Assembly: GCF_009697385.1 (NCBI RefSeq)
Contig: NZ_VUNL01000007.1
Coordinates: forward strand, 99,249 to 163,248
Direction of reading: 5' to 3'
DNA: 64,000 bases
DNA from: Wylensekiella montiformis
GTDB taxonomy: Bacteria > Bacillota > Negativicutes > Selenomonadales > Selenomonadaceae
The notes beneath the pieces were generated by a model. That model saw nothing but the letters and a program-made list of their open reading frames with translations, made no database searches and was not told the origin of the DNA. Every line of letters starts with the position of its first letter. Position 1 is the stretch's first letter. Below, piece after piece: positions 8,140-16,999 of this stretch. Position numbers and translations under genes: made by a program.

Positions 8140-9177
8140 TTGAAAAGATTGAAGCCCATGACATGGCAATCTTTTTTGGAATTTCTCAGCGAGAGGAAAG
8201 TCTTTTGCTTTGGCGCTGGTATCCAGGGGGAACGGATGGGAGAGTTCCTGATCGATGCCGGTCTGGGAGCGCATCTTCTGGGGTATATTGACAACCATAA
8301 GGCAGGGACGGGAAGCTGCGTCGCTGTCGATGATTGCCAGTATCCAATCCTGTCGCTGGATGAGGCGTTGCAACAGCTGGGTGAGGATACTTTTATCCTG
8401 ATTACAGCCTATCACTTCGAGGAGATTTACGCGCAGCTGGCAGCGGCGGACCCGGAGGACCGTATTACGGTGACATCCTATGCGGAGATTTCGGAGCAGG
8501 TTTTCCGGCAGTCGGATTATCCGGCAGTTTGCAAGGACTATGATACGCCGGTTATTCCTAAGGTGATTCATTATGTCTGGGTGGGTGGAGAAAAGCCCTT
8601 GGCCGTGAGGGAGAATATCGCGGCCTGGCATCGCCTTTGCCCGGACTATGAGATTGTCGAATGGAATGAACATAATTATGACATGGGAAAATGCGCGTAT
8701 CTCAAAGAAGCGTACGAAAGCGGGCTTTATGGATATGTGCCGGATTATCTGAGATTGGATGTTGTCTATGAGCAGGGAGGTATTTACCTGGATACGGATA
8801 TCGAGCTGTTGAGGAATCTGGATGATCTGCTCTACCAGGATGCTTTTGGCTGTGTGGATGGCACGTTGACGTGGAATGCTGGATCAGGCTTCGGCGCGTG
8901 TCCAAGGATGGAAATCCTGAGAGTGTGCCGTGATTATTATCAGAACCGTCATTTTCGGAAGGAGGATGGGACGATAGATCGGCGAAGCTGCAACTCACAT
9001 CAATATGAAACTCTCCGTGCAAGAGGATATCGTATAACAGGAGAATTTTCCTGTTTGGACGGAATGAATATTTATCCTATGATATTTCAAGGGTATAATT
9101 ACCTTATGAACTCTGAATATGTCACGGATAAAACCTATTGGATTCATCATGGAAATTTGAGCTGGTTCCATAAATGA
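8140..9177 (+). CDS. Rossmann-module glycosyltransferase, GT32 DXD-type
   Basis: Residues 1-120 form the locus-specific Rossmann-like module (VFCFGAGIQGERMG, then GYIDNHKAG). Residues 140-345 are a GT32-like glycosyltransferase with IPKVIHYVWVGG at the start and the metal- and sugar-binding DXD motif in YEQGGIYLDTDIELL. Enzymes of this type transfer hexoses or HexNAc from nucleotide sugars to capsule or lipopolysaccharide-like acceptors. The TTG start at 8140 is supported by GAGGAGGG 6 bases upstream. There is no membrane segment, so it should act at the cytoplasmic face. Donor and acceptor sugars cannot be read from the sequence. Confidence 0.85.
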   Translation: MKRLKPMTWQSFLEFLSERKVFCFGAGIQGERMGEFLIDAGLGAHLLGYIDNHKAGTGSCVAVDDCQYPILSLDEALQQLGEDTFILITAYHFEEIYAQLAAADPEDRITVTSYAEISEQVFRQSDYPAVCKDYDTPVIPKVIHYVWVGGEKPLAVRENIAAWHRLCPDYEIVEWNEHNYDMGKCAYLKEAYESGLYGYVPDYLRLDVVYEQGGIYLDTDIELLRNLDDLLYQDAFGCVDGTLTWNAGSGFGACPRMEILRVCRDYYQNRHFRKEDGTIDRRSCNSHQYETLRARGYRITGEFSCLDGMNIYPMIFQGYNYLMNSEYVTDKTYWIHHGNLSWFHK

Positions 9178-9204
9178 GTTTGTTTATAAGATGAGGTGGA
9201 TCGC

Positions 9205-10434
9205 ATGGAGATAGATTCGTATATGTGTCAGGAAGATTTGCGACGGCAGCAGGAGTGCTATAAAGACGCAATCCGTGCACAGGTCGCTGCGGGGAAGGCA
9301 ATCGTCCTTTATGGCGCGGGGATGTATGGGCGCAAGATTTTGTCGTTGCTGCGACAGGAGCATATACACGTACAATCCTTTGCAGTAACACAAAAGGGGT
9401 ACAATCTGCCAACAGTCATGGGCGTGCCGGTGAGGACGCTTGATGAGGTCATTGTTGATACACCGCAGGCGTTCTTCGTCTTGGCGGTGAAGCCCTCTGC
9501 GCAGGGCGTCCTGGAAGAGGAACTGCAAAAACGGGGAATTACCTCCTATCTTTTCCTGCCTGAGCATGCAGAGGCCATTCTCGATGAAATGTTTTTCCGT
9601 CCGGTTATGGAGATCACACCACGTGCTGGCTGCAGCGTGAATTGCCGCTTCTGCCCCCAGCCGCTTTTCCTGCAGCGCTATTTCGCAGGGGGGGGTGGTT
9701 GTCAGCGTGAAATGAACATCGATGAGTTCCGAGGATATGTCAGCAAGCTGCCAGAGGACTGTGTGATAGATTTTTCCGGATTCGTAGAGCCATTCCTGGC
9801 AAAGGATGGGCTGGAGATGGTGAAGCATGCACATGAGAGCGGGCACGATGTCAGGCTGTTTACAACGCTGCAGGGCCTTTCTCTGGAGCAGTTCCGGGAG
9901 ATCGAGGACATCCCGTTCCGTATGGTGGTGCTCCATCTCCCCGACCAGAAGGGTTATGCCAATATCCCCGTTACGGAGGAGTATCTGCAGCTGCTCCGCT
10001 ATGTCGTGCAGAAAAAGAAAAAGGATGGAAGCTCATTCATTGATTTTGCCAACTGCCAATGCGAGCCGTATCCTGAGGCGGTCAAAATCATCAATCATCA
10101 AATCATGATTACCTGGGACATGATCGACCGGGCAGGCAATCTGGACGACGAGGCTCTGCGCTCGGCTGCCTGCAAGCATGAGCCTATCTATTGCGGACGT
10201 GCAGCTGCTTATAATCATAATGTCTTGCTGCCGAATGGTGATGTTGTACTTTGCTGCATGGATTTTGGCATGCAGCGGGTGCTTGGCAATTTGAAACGGC
10301 AGAGCTATGAGGAAATCATGCAGGGAGCGGTGCTAAGGTCGGTTGTGAGGGAAAATGGCAGAGAGGGAGACGCACTCTGTCGGAAGTGTACCTATGCGAG
10401 GTATCGAGAGAAAAATATTATGGAAACGTTCTAG
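9205..10434 (+). CDS. Radical SAM protein with N-terminal Rossmann module and SPASM-type cluster
   Basis: The 409-residue protein opens with the Rossmann-like module (VLYGAGMYGRKIL, about residues 33-45). A radical SAM domain follows with CSVNCRFC, the CxxxCxxC 4Fe-4S motif, near residue 145. A Cys-rich C terminus (ACKHEPIYCGR, then NGDVVLCCMDFG and CRKCTYA) fits a SPASM auxiliary-cluster domain. Such enzymes carry out radical modifications of sugars, peptides or nucleotides. The ATG at 9205 is preferred because GAGGTGG lies 5 bases upstream; an upstream GTG is inside that ribosome site. The substrate is unknown, but neighbours suggest a sugar or a glycosylated carrier. A run of G at 9691-9697 is a possible slippage site. 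Confidence 0.85.
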   Translation: MEIDSYMCQEDLRRQQECYKDAIRAQVAAGKAIVLYGAGMYGRKILSLLRQEHIHVQSFAVTQKGYNLPTVMGVPVRTLDEVIVDTPQAFFVLAVKPSAQGVLEEELQKRGITSYLFLPEHAEAILDEMFFRPVMEITPRAGCSVNCRFCPQPLFLQRYFAGGGGCQREMNIDEFRGYVSKLPEDCVIDFSGFVEPFLAKDGLEMVKHAHESGHDVRLFTTLQGLSLEQFREIEDIPFRMVVLHLPDQKGYANIPVTEEYLQLLRYVVQKKKKDGSSFIDFANCQCEPYPEAVKIINHQIMITWDMIDRAGNLDDEALRSAACKHEPIYCGRAAAYNHNVLLPNGDVVLCCMDFGMQRVLGNLKRQSYEEIMQGAVLRSVVRENGREGDALCRKCTYARYREKNIMETF

Positions 10435-10485
10435 TTGCATGCCATATTCCATTTTATTAGCCAAGTAAAAACGAAATTTGAAATG

Positions 10486-10494
10486 TGGTATAAT
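10486..10494 (+). promoter_or_regulatory. Extended -10 promoter for the SIR2-like gene
   Basis: TGGTATAAT is an extended -10 element with no convincing -35 at the right distance. It lies about 70 bases before the SIR2-like gene in AT-rich sequence, after the end of the radical SAM gene, and suggests that the insert has its own promoter. Confidence 0.45.
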
Positions 10495-10563
10495 GAATAA
10501 TATTAGATTTATAATGTCCTTCATACCTTGCACTAAGTTGTGTTACTGCTTTTAGGATGCTAT

Positions 10564-12102
10564 ATGATGGTAAAGAAAATCGGCTTTTTATTTGGAGCAG
10601 GTGCTGAAATAGGATATGGGATGCCAACTGGAGGAACATTTGCATTAGATATTTTTCGGCAAGATCCGACGATAGCTAAAAATGATTTTAAGAAAATGAG
10701 GGCGTCAATTGATAAGACAACGACTTATGCAGGGGAATGGCTTCCAGAAGATTTTGATGAAAAAAATATTGGAACATTTGGGAAATCTGTATTTGGTAAT
10801 ATTATAAAAGATACAATTGAACATAATAGGGAAAAGATTATCCGTAAGCTAGAATGTTTCGATAAAATTGCTCAATCAATACTAGTGAAGATGGAAAAAA
10901 CGGGTGATATTAATATACGCAAATCTATTGAGGAAATTATTGATAGAGACCTTGACGATATAAATATGTCACAAAAGTTTTCGTTTACAGATGAATTTTC
11001 TGAAGGGAATAAATTATTTTCAAGTAAGTTTTTTTCAGCATTCTTGTTGATATATAAAAAGAAGAAGGATTCATCGACTGAGATTCGCAGTGAATTAGGA
11101 AAAATAATTATTTCAATTATGCAATTGCAGGTTGGCGCATTGAGTGAGGCTTTGACAAGAAAAATAAACGATAATCCTTTTCGCAAAAAAGATGATGATA
11201 TCGATTTATTTGATGATTTGGGCGAAATTATCAAGTTAAATTACTCCCTGGCTGGAGTTACTGGTCTAGAATATTTATTAGATAAAAATTCTGGCACTAT
11301 ATTGGAGGGAGATAATAATGATATTGTTGTTACTAAGTTTGCGTGGAAGATATTAGAATCGATATTTTCAGATGTATTGGATTATAAAACATTAATTGAT
11401 AGTAATTGGCATTATTTATATTGTCCAAAGATTGAGTGGAATAAATTTTGCAAAATATGCATTTTCTTGTTTACGGTTCGTAATTATATTGAGAAACAAT
11501 GCGCGAATGTTGATTGTCATGTCGTTGGATATTACGATGATGTAAATAACTATATAAAAGAGAAGAAAATTCAGGCGGAAACCATTGCAACGACTAATTA
11601 TACTAATCTGATAAAGAAAAAGATAGAGCAAATTTCAAATATTCATTTTTTAAATGGGTCAACTGAATTATGGTATGATCCATACGTGAATAGTATTAAA
11701 ACCAAAGAGATAAAAGATGTTTCATCAGATGAAGAAGTATGGGAGCACTTTAAGGTTCCCTTATTATTTACACAAAGCGGAACGAAGCCGATGACTTCTA
11801 TTCATATGTCTAAAGAATATGTTAATGTGTATGATGGATTTTTTAAAGCTGATATTATTTGTGTTGTCGGTTTCGGATTTAATAATGATGATGAACATAT
11901 TAACGGAATTTTAAGAGATTTAATTAATAATGGGAAAAAGTTAGTCATCGTGAAAAATAAATCTAATCAGATGCCACTAGATTTGCAGAAAACGTATGCA
12001 AGGCGATTAAAGGTTGACAAAAGCGATAGGATTCAAGTCATTACGGTTGATGATAATAGAATGGACGGTGATCAATTGTGGTTGGATAAAATGATTTCAT
12101 AG
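10564..12102 (+). CDS. SIR2-like domain protein, candidate NAD-directed defence protein
   Basis: The 512-residue AT-rich gene encodes an N-terminal SIR2-like nucleotide-binding motif (FLFGAGAEIGYGMPTGG, residues 9-25), an ATTNYTNLI segment near residue 340-350 and a late VVGFGFNNDDEHINGIL motif near residue 440, the order seen in SIR2_2-type proteins. In several bacterial anti-phage systems such domains degrade NAD+. No effector domain beyond the SIR2 fold is obvious; the middle is helical and charged. Start: tandem ATGs at 10564 and 10567 with AGGA upstream. It is an orphan gene flanked by a radical SAM gene and a decayed region, with much lower GC than its neighbours, which indicates horizontal gain. 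The defence role is inferred. Confidence 0.7.
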   Translation: MMVKKIGFLFGAGAEIGYGMPTGGTFALDIFRQDPTIAKNDFKKMRASIDKTTTYAGEWLPEDFDEKNIGTFGKSVFGNIIKDTIEHNREKIIRKLECFDKIAQSILVKMEKTGDINIRKSIEEIIDRDLDDINMSQKFSFTDEFSEGNKLFSSKFFSAFLLIYKKKKDSSTEIRSELGKIIISIMQLQVGALSEALTRKINDNPFRKKDDDIDLFDDLGEIIKLNYSLAGVTGLEYLLDKNSGTILEGDNNDIVVTKFAWKILESIFSDVLDYKTLIDSNWHYLYCPKIEWNKFCKICIFLFTVRNYIEKQCANVDCHVVGYYDDVNNYIKEKKIQAETIATTNYTNLIKKKIEQISNIHFLNGSTELWYDPYVNSIKTKEIKDVSSDEEVWEHFKVPLLFTQSGTKPMTSIHMSKEYVNVYDGFFKADIICVVGFGFNNDDEHINGILRDLINNGKKLVIVKNKSNQMPLDLQKTYARRLKVDKSDRIQVITVDDNRMDGDQLWLDKMIS

Positions 12103-12249
12103 AAGAATTGCACATTGATTCAGCGTACTGCTTTAATGTGCTTGTATTGTCCTAACATTGCTTCTGTGCAGGGAAAAATCAATCGTATAAATGATAGAAT
12201 CTGGCGATAGTCCGCCGTCCTTCTTGCAGCATGCCCCTATCAGGAGATC

Positions 12250-12281
12250 TTTAGCAGATGGGATTAATGTCATCTGCTAAA
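12250..12281. repeat. Perfect 11-bp inverted repeat
   Basis: TTTAGCAGATG and CATCTGCTAAA are separated by 10 bases. No T tract follows, so it is not a standard terminator. It sits just before a decayed ATPase fragment and could be an operator or the scar of a mobile element end. Confidence 0.6.
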
Positions 12282-12288
12282 GAATGGC

Positions 12289-12862
12289 ATGGGCAAAACA
12301 CAATTGCTCAAGCTGGTTTACGCAGGCTCTTTGATGCCAGTAAAGGGTGAGGTTTATTCCGTTCCTGTTTCGGACTACATGATGGCGATGCCAGCTTGCT
12401 ACGGGACGAGAAAAATTTAGCTGGTGAGATTTGTCTGGATACAGCAGAGGAAATCCACGAGATTCTGATGATTTCTCATTTTCATACTAAATTTCAGTAT
12501 CGCTTTGTGCATTCTTTGGATGTTGTTCCCGCAGTCTATGAAGCATTCTGTCCGTTGGAGGACAGGTGGATCAACTAAGTTGCGCTGAAGTATTTTAATA
12601 GTCTTCAGGTTTTGCAGGCAATGTGCCACGGTATGGGAAGAAGAAATGGTATGTGGAAATGGTATGTGTATGTATTGGATTGTTCAACTGGAGCTTGTGT
12701 GCTCCGGAAGCATGTGCGCGGATTGTTGGCTGCACGGTTCCCGTTTTTATTGCAGAAGCAGATATATGCGCAGAGAGAATGATTGACTTTGTGGAGGTTT
12801 TGAGCATTGATGAATGGAATGAGAAGTATCCGGAGTTTCCGTTGTTGCGCCAAGTAGAATAG
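12289..12862 (+). pseudogene. Decayed gene remnants, including a P-loop fragment
   Basis: The interval 12103-12995 has no intact gene. A frame at 12289-12420 begins MGKTQLLKLVYAG, resembling the GxGKTxLLKL end of a Walker A loop of an AAA/SMC-type ATPase, but stops after 43 codons. A second short frame, about 12396-12578, and a third, 12623-12862 (ending LSIDEWNEKYPEFPLLRQ), follow in other frames without good ribosome sites. I read them as pieces of one or more degraded accessory genes. The P-loop assignment is tentative because the first glycines are not in the same frame with a clear start. Confidence 0.4.
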
Positions 12863-12995
12863 AGAACGGCAGGATTTATGATTCAATAGGATAGAGTTTT
12901 ATATTGATTTCGTTATGTAGTAAGTGTAGAAACATGGCAGGGAGGCAGATATCCTTTGTTGGAAATATACCTGTAAGAAAAATAGGAGATAGAAC

Positions 12996-14225
12996 ATGGA
13001 TGAACTGATTTCGATTGTGGTGCCAATATATAATGGCGAGCGCTATCTGGCGGAGTGCTTGGACAGTATCCAAGCGCAGGACTATCGCAGGATAGAGATC
13101 ATCCTCGTGGATGACGGTTCGACCGATGGGACGGCGGAGATTTGTCAGCGCTATGTGGCGGATGATCAGAGGTTTCGCTATATCTATCAGGAAAACGGCG
13201 GACAGAACGCTGCAAGGAAAACGGGGGTAGAGCATGCGGTGGGGGATTGGGTGATGTTCGTCGATGCGGATGATTTCGTCACGGCGGATTATTGCAGTTC
13301 CTTTTTGAACCTGCAGCATGAAACTGGTGCTGATGTAATTTTTGGAATATGTCAGCGTTATCAGGATGGGAAATATGGGAGAAAATCCAAACTCTTGTCA
13401 GGCGTGCTGTCTGGAGAAAAAGTGCTGGAAAATATTATCCTGCCTCGACCTTTTGAAACAAATTTTAGCGGGGCTTTGTTTTCTGTATTGTATCAAAAAA
13501 ATATTATTCAAAATGCGCTGATGGCGGTAGATTTGCGTATTCGCTTTGCTGAGGACTGGGCTTGCACAATATATAGTCTTCGTCAGGCTCAGCAAGTTGC
13601 TTTTCTGCCCAAAGTGGTATATTTCTATAGGCTGGCAGAATCATCTTGTTGTCATACGCATACGAAGAGTGTGGTACTGGACCAAAAAATATTGCGTTAT
13701 TTTCTCCTGCATACGATTGCTGGTCTGAAGAATGAATTGGTAATTCGGCATCAAATCAACTGGCTCGTTGTCAATAATTTATTGTTGGGTGGCTACGAGT
13801 ATTTTTCTGACTTTCTTGGACTTTATCCGTTTGGAGAAATTGCATCCGGTAAGCGGGTGGTGATTTACGGTGCCGGGGTATTCGGTGAGGAGTTGCATGA
13901 CAAGTTCCCGCAGAGCTTGGTGCTCGCAGGTTGGGTGGATCGGCAGGCTACTTACTATCAGTCGCTGGGAAAGCCGGTTTCGCCTGTGGAGGATTTGCAG
14001 GAGATGGCATTTGATTATCTGGTCATTGCGGTGATGAATCCAGATACGGCGGAGGAGATTGCACGGCAGTTGCAGGAAAAGCGGATTCCCGCAGAGAAGA
14101 TACTGAGGATAGATGAACGGTGGATCGACTCCGCCTATACGGAGCAGAAGCTGCAAGAATTGGAGAATGTCGATGAGAATTATCGCTATGTACCTGCCGC
14201 AATTTCATCGAGTCAAGGAAAATGA
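12996..14225 (+). CDS. GT2 glycosyltransferase with C-terminal Rossmann module
   Basis: Residues 1 to about 220 are a GT-A family 2 transferase: ISIVVPIYNGERYLAECLDS at the start, VDDGSTDGT and the DXD-like FVDADD motif. Residues 285-400 carry the Rossmann-like module (RVVIYGAGVFGEEL, then GWVDRQATY). It would transfer a sugar from a nucleotide donor at the cytoplasmic face. AGGAGA lies 8 bases before the ATG. Its 3' end overlaps the next gene by 53 bases, an unusually long overlap that ties their translation. The donor sugar is not deducible. Confidence 0.88.
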   Translation: MDELISIVVPIYNGERYLAECLDSIQAQDYRRIEIILVDDGSTDGTAEICQRYVADDQRFRYIYQENGGQNAARKTGVEHAVGDWVMFVDADDFVTADYCSSFLNLQHETGADVIFGICQRYQDGKYGRKSKLLSGVLSGEKVLENIILPRPFETNFSGALFSVLYQKNIIQNALMAVDLRIRFAEDWACTIYSLRQAQQVAFLPKVVYFYRLAESSCCHTHTKSVVLDQKILRYFLLHTIAGLKNELVIRHQINWLVVNNLLLGGYEYFSDFLGLYPFGEIASGKRVVIYGAGVFGEELHDKFPQSLVLAGWVDRQATYYQSLGKPVSPVEDLQEMAFDYLVIAVMNPDTAEEIARQLQEKRIPAEKILRIDERWIDSAYTEQKLQELENVDENYRYVPAAISSSQGK

Positions 14226-15717
14226 TGCCTGGTGGGGAGAAGGCTTTACCGAGTGGACGAGCGTCCGTTCCGCAGAGCGGCTTTTTCCGGGGCATGAGCA
14301 ACCGCATGTGCCGTTGCATGGTAATTATTATGACTTGATGAAGCCGGAGACGATGCGGTGGCAGGCAGATCTCATGAAGCGGTATGGCGTGGATGGGATG
14401 TGCTTTTATCATTACTATTTTAAGGATGGCAGGAAGATTCTGGAGAAACCGGCAGAGAATCTGCTGCGGTGGAAGGATATCGATATGCCGTTTTGCTTTT
14501 CCTGGGCGAATGAGTCGTGGGTGCGCTCATGGAGTCGCCTCTCTGAGCATGAGGGGAATCCCTGGTCGGCGAAGTTCGATGGGCAGCGTACAGACGAGAA
14601 GGATGATGGCGTCCTGCTCGCACAGGAGTATGGCGGAGTGCCGGCTTGGCGGGCGCATTATGCGTATCTTTCCCCTTTCTTTCATGATGCGCGGTATATT
14701 TGCCACGAGGGATGTCCGGTTTTTTTGATTTACAAGCCGGATAATATTCCATGCTTGAAAGAGATGCTGGATTGTTGGCAGGAGCTCGCGAGGGAGGATG
14801 GGTTCCCAGGGGTTTATGTCATTGGCACGAATGTGCGGGAGGCAGAGGAGAAGGGGCTGAGCAACTCACTGCTGCAGGAGCCGCAGGACACGATTGCCCG
14901 ATGGTATCCGCAGAAGTACGAGAATGATGACCATGTCATGAAGAGCATCCCCTATGATGAACTCTGGCAGCGCATCATTGATAAGCCCGTGGAGCTGGGG
15001 CAGTGCCTCGGTGGGTTCTCCGGCTATGATGACTCACCGCGTCGCGGCCATGGAGCAGTGGTCATCAAGGGAAGAAATCCTGAGATTTTTGGACGCAGGA
15101 TGTATGAGTTGCTGGCAAAATGCCAACAGAACGACGCACCATTCCTCTTCCTCAATGCCTGGAATGAGTGGGGGGAGGGCATGCATTTGGAGCCCGATGA
15201 GGCGTACGGCTGTCAGTTCCTGGAGGCACTCCGCAAGGCGAAGGGGCGCCTGGCACATAAGAGGACGGGAGAGAGACCGGCGGTGCCGCAGGGTGCTATC
15301 AAGATGTTGCAAGAGGAGAATGCAGCCTTGCAGGCAACCTGCGACCGGTACCGCGGGTATTGGCGGGTCATGGATCGCTGGCTGATGCTGCTCGAGTCAG
15401 GGAAATCTATCGCTGGATGGCTACGCGCGCATGGTTATGCTCAGGTGGCGATTTATGGATATGGGATGCTGGGCAAGCATTTGGTGCATCAGATGGAACA
15501 GGAGCAACTGACGCCAGCGTATCTCATCGATCAGCAGCCGGAGAAGGACAGCGGCTCGCTTCCCATGATGACGTTGGAGGATGAACTGCCGGCGGCGGAC
15601 TTGGTGATCGTGACGGTACAATATGATTTTCCGGCGATTCAGCGGAATCTAAAAGAAAAAGTGGCGGCAGAGATTTGTCCGATCAATTGGCTGATCGATT
15701 CTGTTATGAATGTATAG
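14173..15717 (+). CDS. WbsX/GH99-like glycan enzyme with C-terminal Rossmann module
   Basis: The 514-residue product begins RIIAMYLPQFHRVKEND and has WWGEGFTEW, YGVDGMCFYHYYF and NAWNEWGEGMHLEP, the hallmark motifs of WbsX-type proteins found in O-antigen and capsule loci and related in fold to GH99. A coiled linker near residue 400 (LQEENAALQATC) leads to a C-terminal Rossmann-like module (VAIYGYGMLGKHL). The ATG at 14173 is chosen because GGAG lies 7 bases upstream and the conserved N terminus follows at once. WbsX proteins are annotated as glycosyltransferases or endo-acting hydrolases, and which applies here is not certain. The family call is strong. Confidence 0.88.
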   Translation: MRIIAMYLPQFHRVKENDAWWGEGFTEWTSVRSAERLFPGHEQPHVPLHGNYYDLMKPETMRWQADLMKRYGVDGMCFYHYYFKDGRKILEKPAENLLRWKDIDMPFCFSWANESWVRSWSRLSEHEGNPWSAKFDGQRTDEKDDGVLLAQEYGGVPAWRAHYAYLSPFFHDARYICHEGCPVFLIYKPDNIPCLKEMLDCWQELAREDGFPGVYVIGTNVREAEEKGLSNSLLQEPQDTIARWYPQKYENDDHVMKSIPYDELWQRIIDKPVELGQCLGGFSGYDDSPRRGHGAVVIKGRNPEIFGRRMYELLAKCQQNDAPFLFLNAWNEWGEGMHLEPDEAYGCQFLEALRKAKGRLAHKRTGERPAVPQGAIKMLQEENAALQATCDRYRGYWRVMDRWLMLLESGKSIAGWLRAHGYAQVAIYGYGMLGKHLVHQMEQEQLTPAYLIDQQPEKDSGSLPMMTLEDELPAADLVIVTVQYDFPAIQRNLKEKVAAEICPINWLIDSVMNV

Positions 15718-15727
15718 GTGAGGATGT

Positions 15728-16999
15728 ATGCAACATTTAAAAATAAGAAATCTAGGGCCAATCAGGCATTGTGAAATCCATGTGGATGACTTTACGGTTC
15801 TGACAGGCCCGCAGGCGAGCGGTAAGAGTACGATTGCAAGATCCATCTATTTCTTTCGTACCTTGAAGGATGATGTTTTCGCGCAGATCACGCATCGTCC
15901 CTCGGAGGACGAGTATGAGACGAATATTATCCGGGCATTTGAAAAGAGGCTTAGAAAAAAATTCTTGCAAATTTTTGGCTCTACCTGGTCGATGGCAGAG
16001 GACATGAAACTGACGTATGAATATGCGCCGCATGTGAAAATCAGTGTTTATCTCGAGCCTGATCACAATCATTCCTATCGTAATTTTGTCCGTTTCGAGA
16101 TAGATGACAAGATTACGGAGTTCCTTTCTCGCTATGAAAATCAGCCTTATGAATGGGATCAAGAAGATCGCAGGCAGACGCTGCGTACAGACATCGATAA
16201 GCTGTTCGAGGATTACTATGAGACGATCTATATTCCCGCGGGCAGAAGCCTGATTACTGTATTGACGGATCGACTGGCCAGCATCCTGGATAGCGAAGAT
16301 CGGACGCTGGATTACTGCATGCGCGCGTATGTTCGTCTAACAATGGAGAAAAGGTCTGCATTCCGGGATGGAGCAGAGGGACTCCTAGGAGAGAAACTGC
16401 ATACAACGCAAGAAAAAGTGGATCGCAAAAAAATGAAAATCATGCAAGACTTGATGGATCGGGTCCTGCAGGGGCGCTATTCCTATCAGTCGGGTGAGGA
16501 GCGACTCAATATCGAGGGGCATAGGTATGTGAAAATCAACTTTGCCTCGTCTGGTCAGCAGGAGGCCGTATGGGTATTCAATCTCCTGTATTATTATTTG
16601 CTGGAGCGGAAACCCATCTTCCTCATCATCGAGGAGCCGGAGGCGCACCTTTATCCAGATGCTCAGAAGGCGATTACAGAAGCATTGGGGTTGTTCGGAC
16701 ACGAGCGGAACCAGGTGCTGATGACGACGCATAGCCCCTATATTTTAGGGGAACTCAATAATCTACTCTTCGCCAATACGATTCCTCAAAAATATCGCAG
16801 GCAAATGCCTGTTGCGGAGGAGAAGCTTTTGCCCGAGGAGCATACCTGGGTTGGACATGTCAATGGCGGGATGGTCGAGGATGGCTTGTCCAAAGGATTT
16901 ATCCAGAATGGGCTGATCGATGGTGCGTCGGATGAGATTAATGATGAGATGCAGCAACTGATGGAAATAAACTGGCAAGCGGAGGATTCCCATGAGTGA
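15728..16999 (+). CDS. AAA_15/AAA_21-type ATPase, first gene of a two-gene module
   Basis: The 423-residue protein has an SMC/ABC-like ATPase layout: an N-terminal strand and GPQASGKST Walker A (residues 27-35), an insert of about 200 residues with helices, a signature-like SSGQQ (274-278), Walker B IFLIIEEPEAHLYP (297-310) with the catalytic acidic pair, and a switch-like TTHSPYILGEL (333-343). This is the AAA_15/AAA_21 (OLD/RloA-like) organisation, without the TOPRIM domain that OLD or GajA proteins carry. It overlaps the next gene, which encodes a small PD-(D/E)xK-like protein, by 8 bases. Together they resemble ATPase-plus-nuclease defence pairs. It sits between glycan genes with 10 bases upstream and has similar GC to them. 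Confidence 0.82.
   Translation: MQHLKIRNLGPIRHCEIHVDDFTVLTGPQASGKSTIARSIYFFRTLKDDVFAQITHRPSEDEYETNIIRAFEKRLRKKFLQIFGSTWSMAEDMKLTYEYAPHVKISVYLEPDHNHSYRNFVRFEIDDKITEFLSRYENQPYEWDQEDRRQTLRTDIDKLFEDYYETIYIPAGRSLITVLTDRLASILDSEDRTLDYCMRAYVRLTMEKRSAFRDGAEGLLGEKLHTTQEKVDRKKMKIMQDLMDRVLQGRYSYQSGEERLNIEGHRYVKINFASSGQQEAVWVFNLLYYYLLERKPIFLIIEEPEAHLYPDAQKAITEALGLFGHERNQVLMTTHSPYILGELNNLLFANTIPQKYRRQMPVAEEKLLPEEHTWVGHVNGGMVEDGLSKGFIQNGLIDGASDEINDEMQQLMEINWQAEDSHE

Noticed and set aside
12250..12281. Inverted repeat as an intrinsic terminator
   Set aside because: There is no T tract after either arm, and it is not placed directly after a gene stop.
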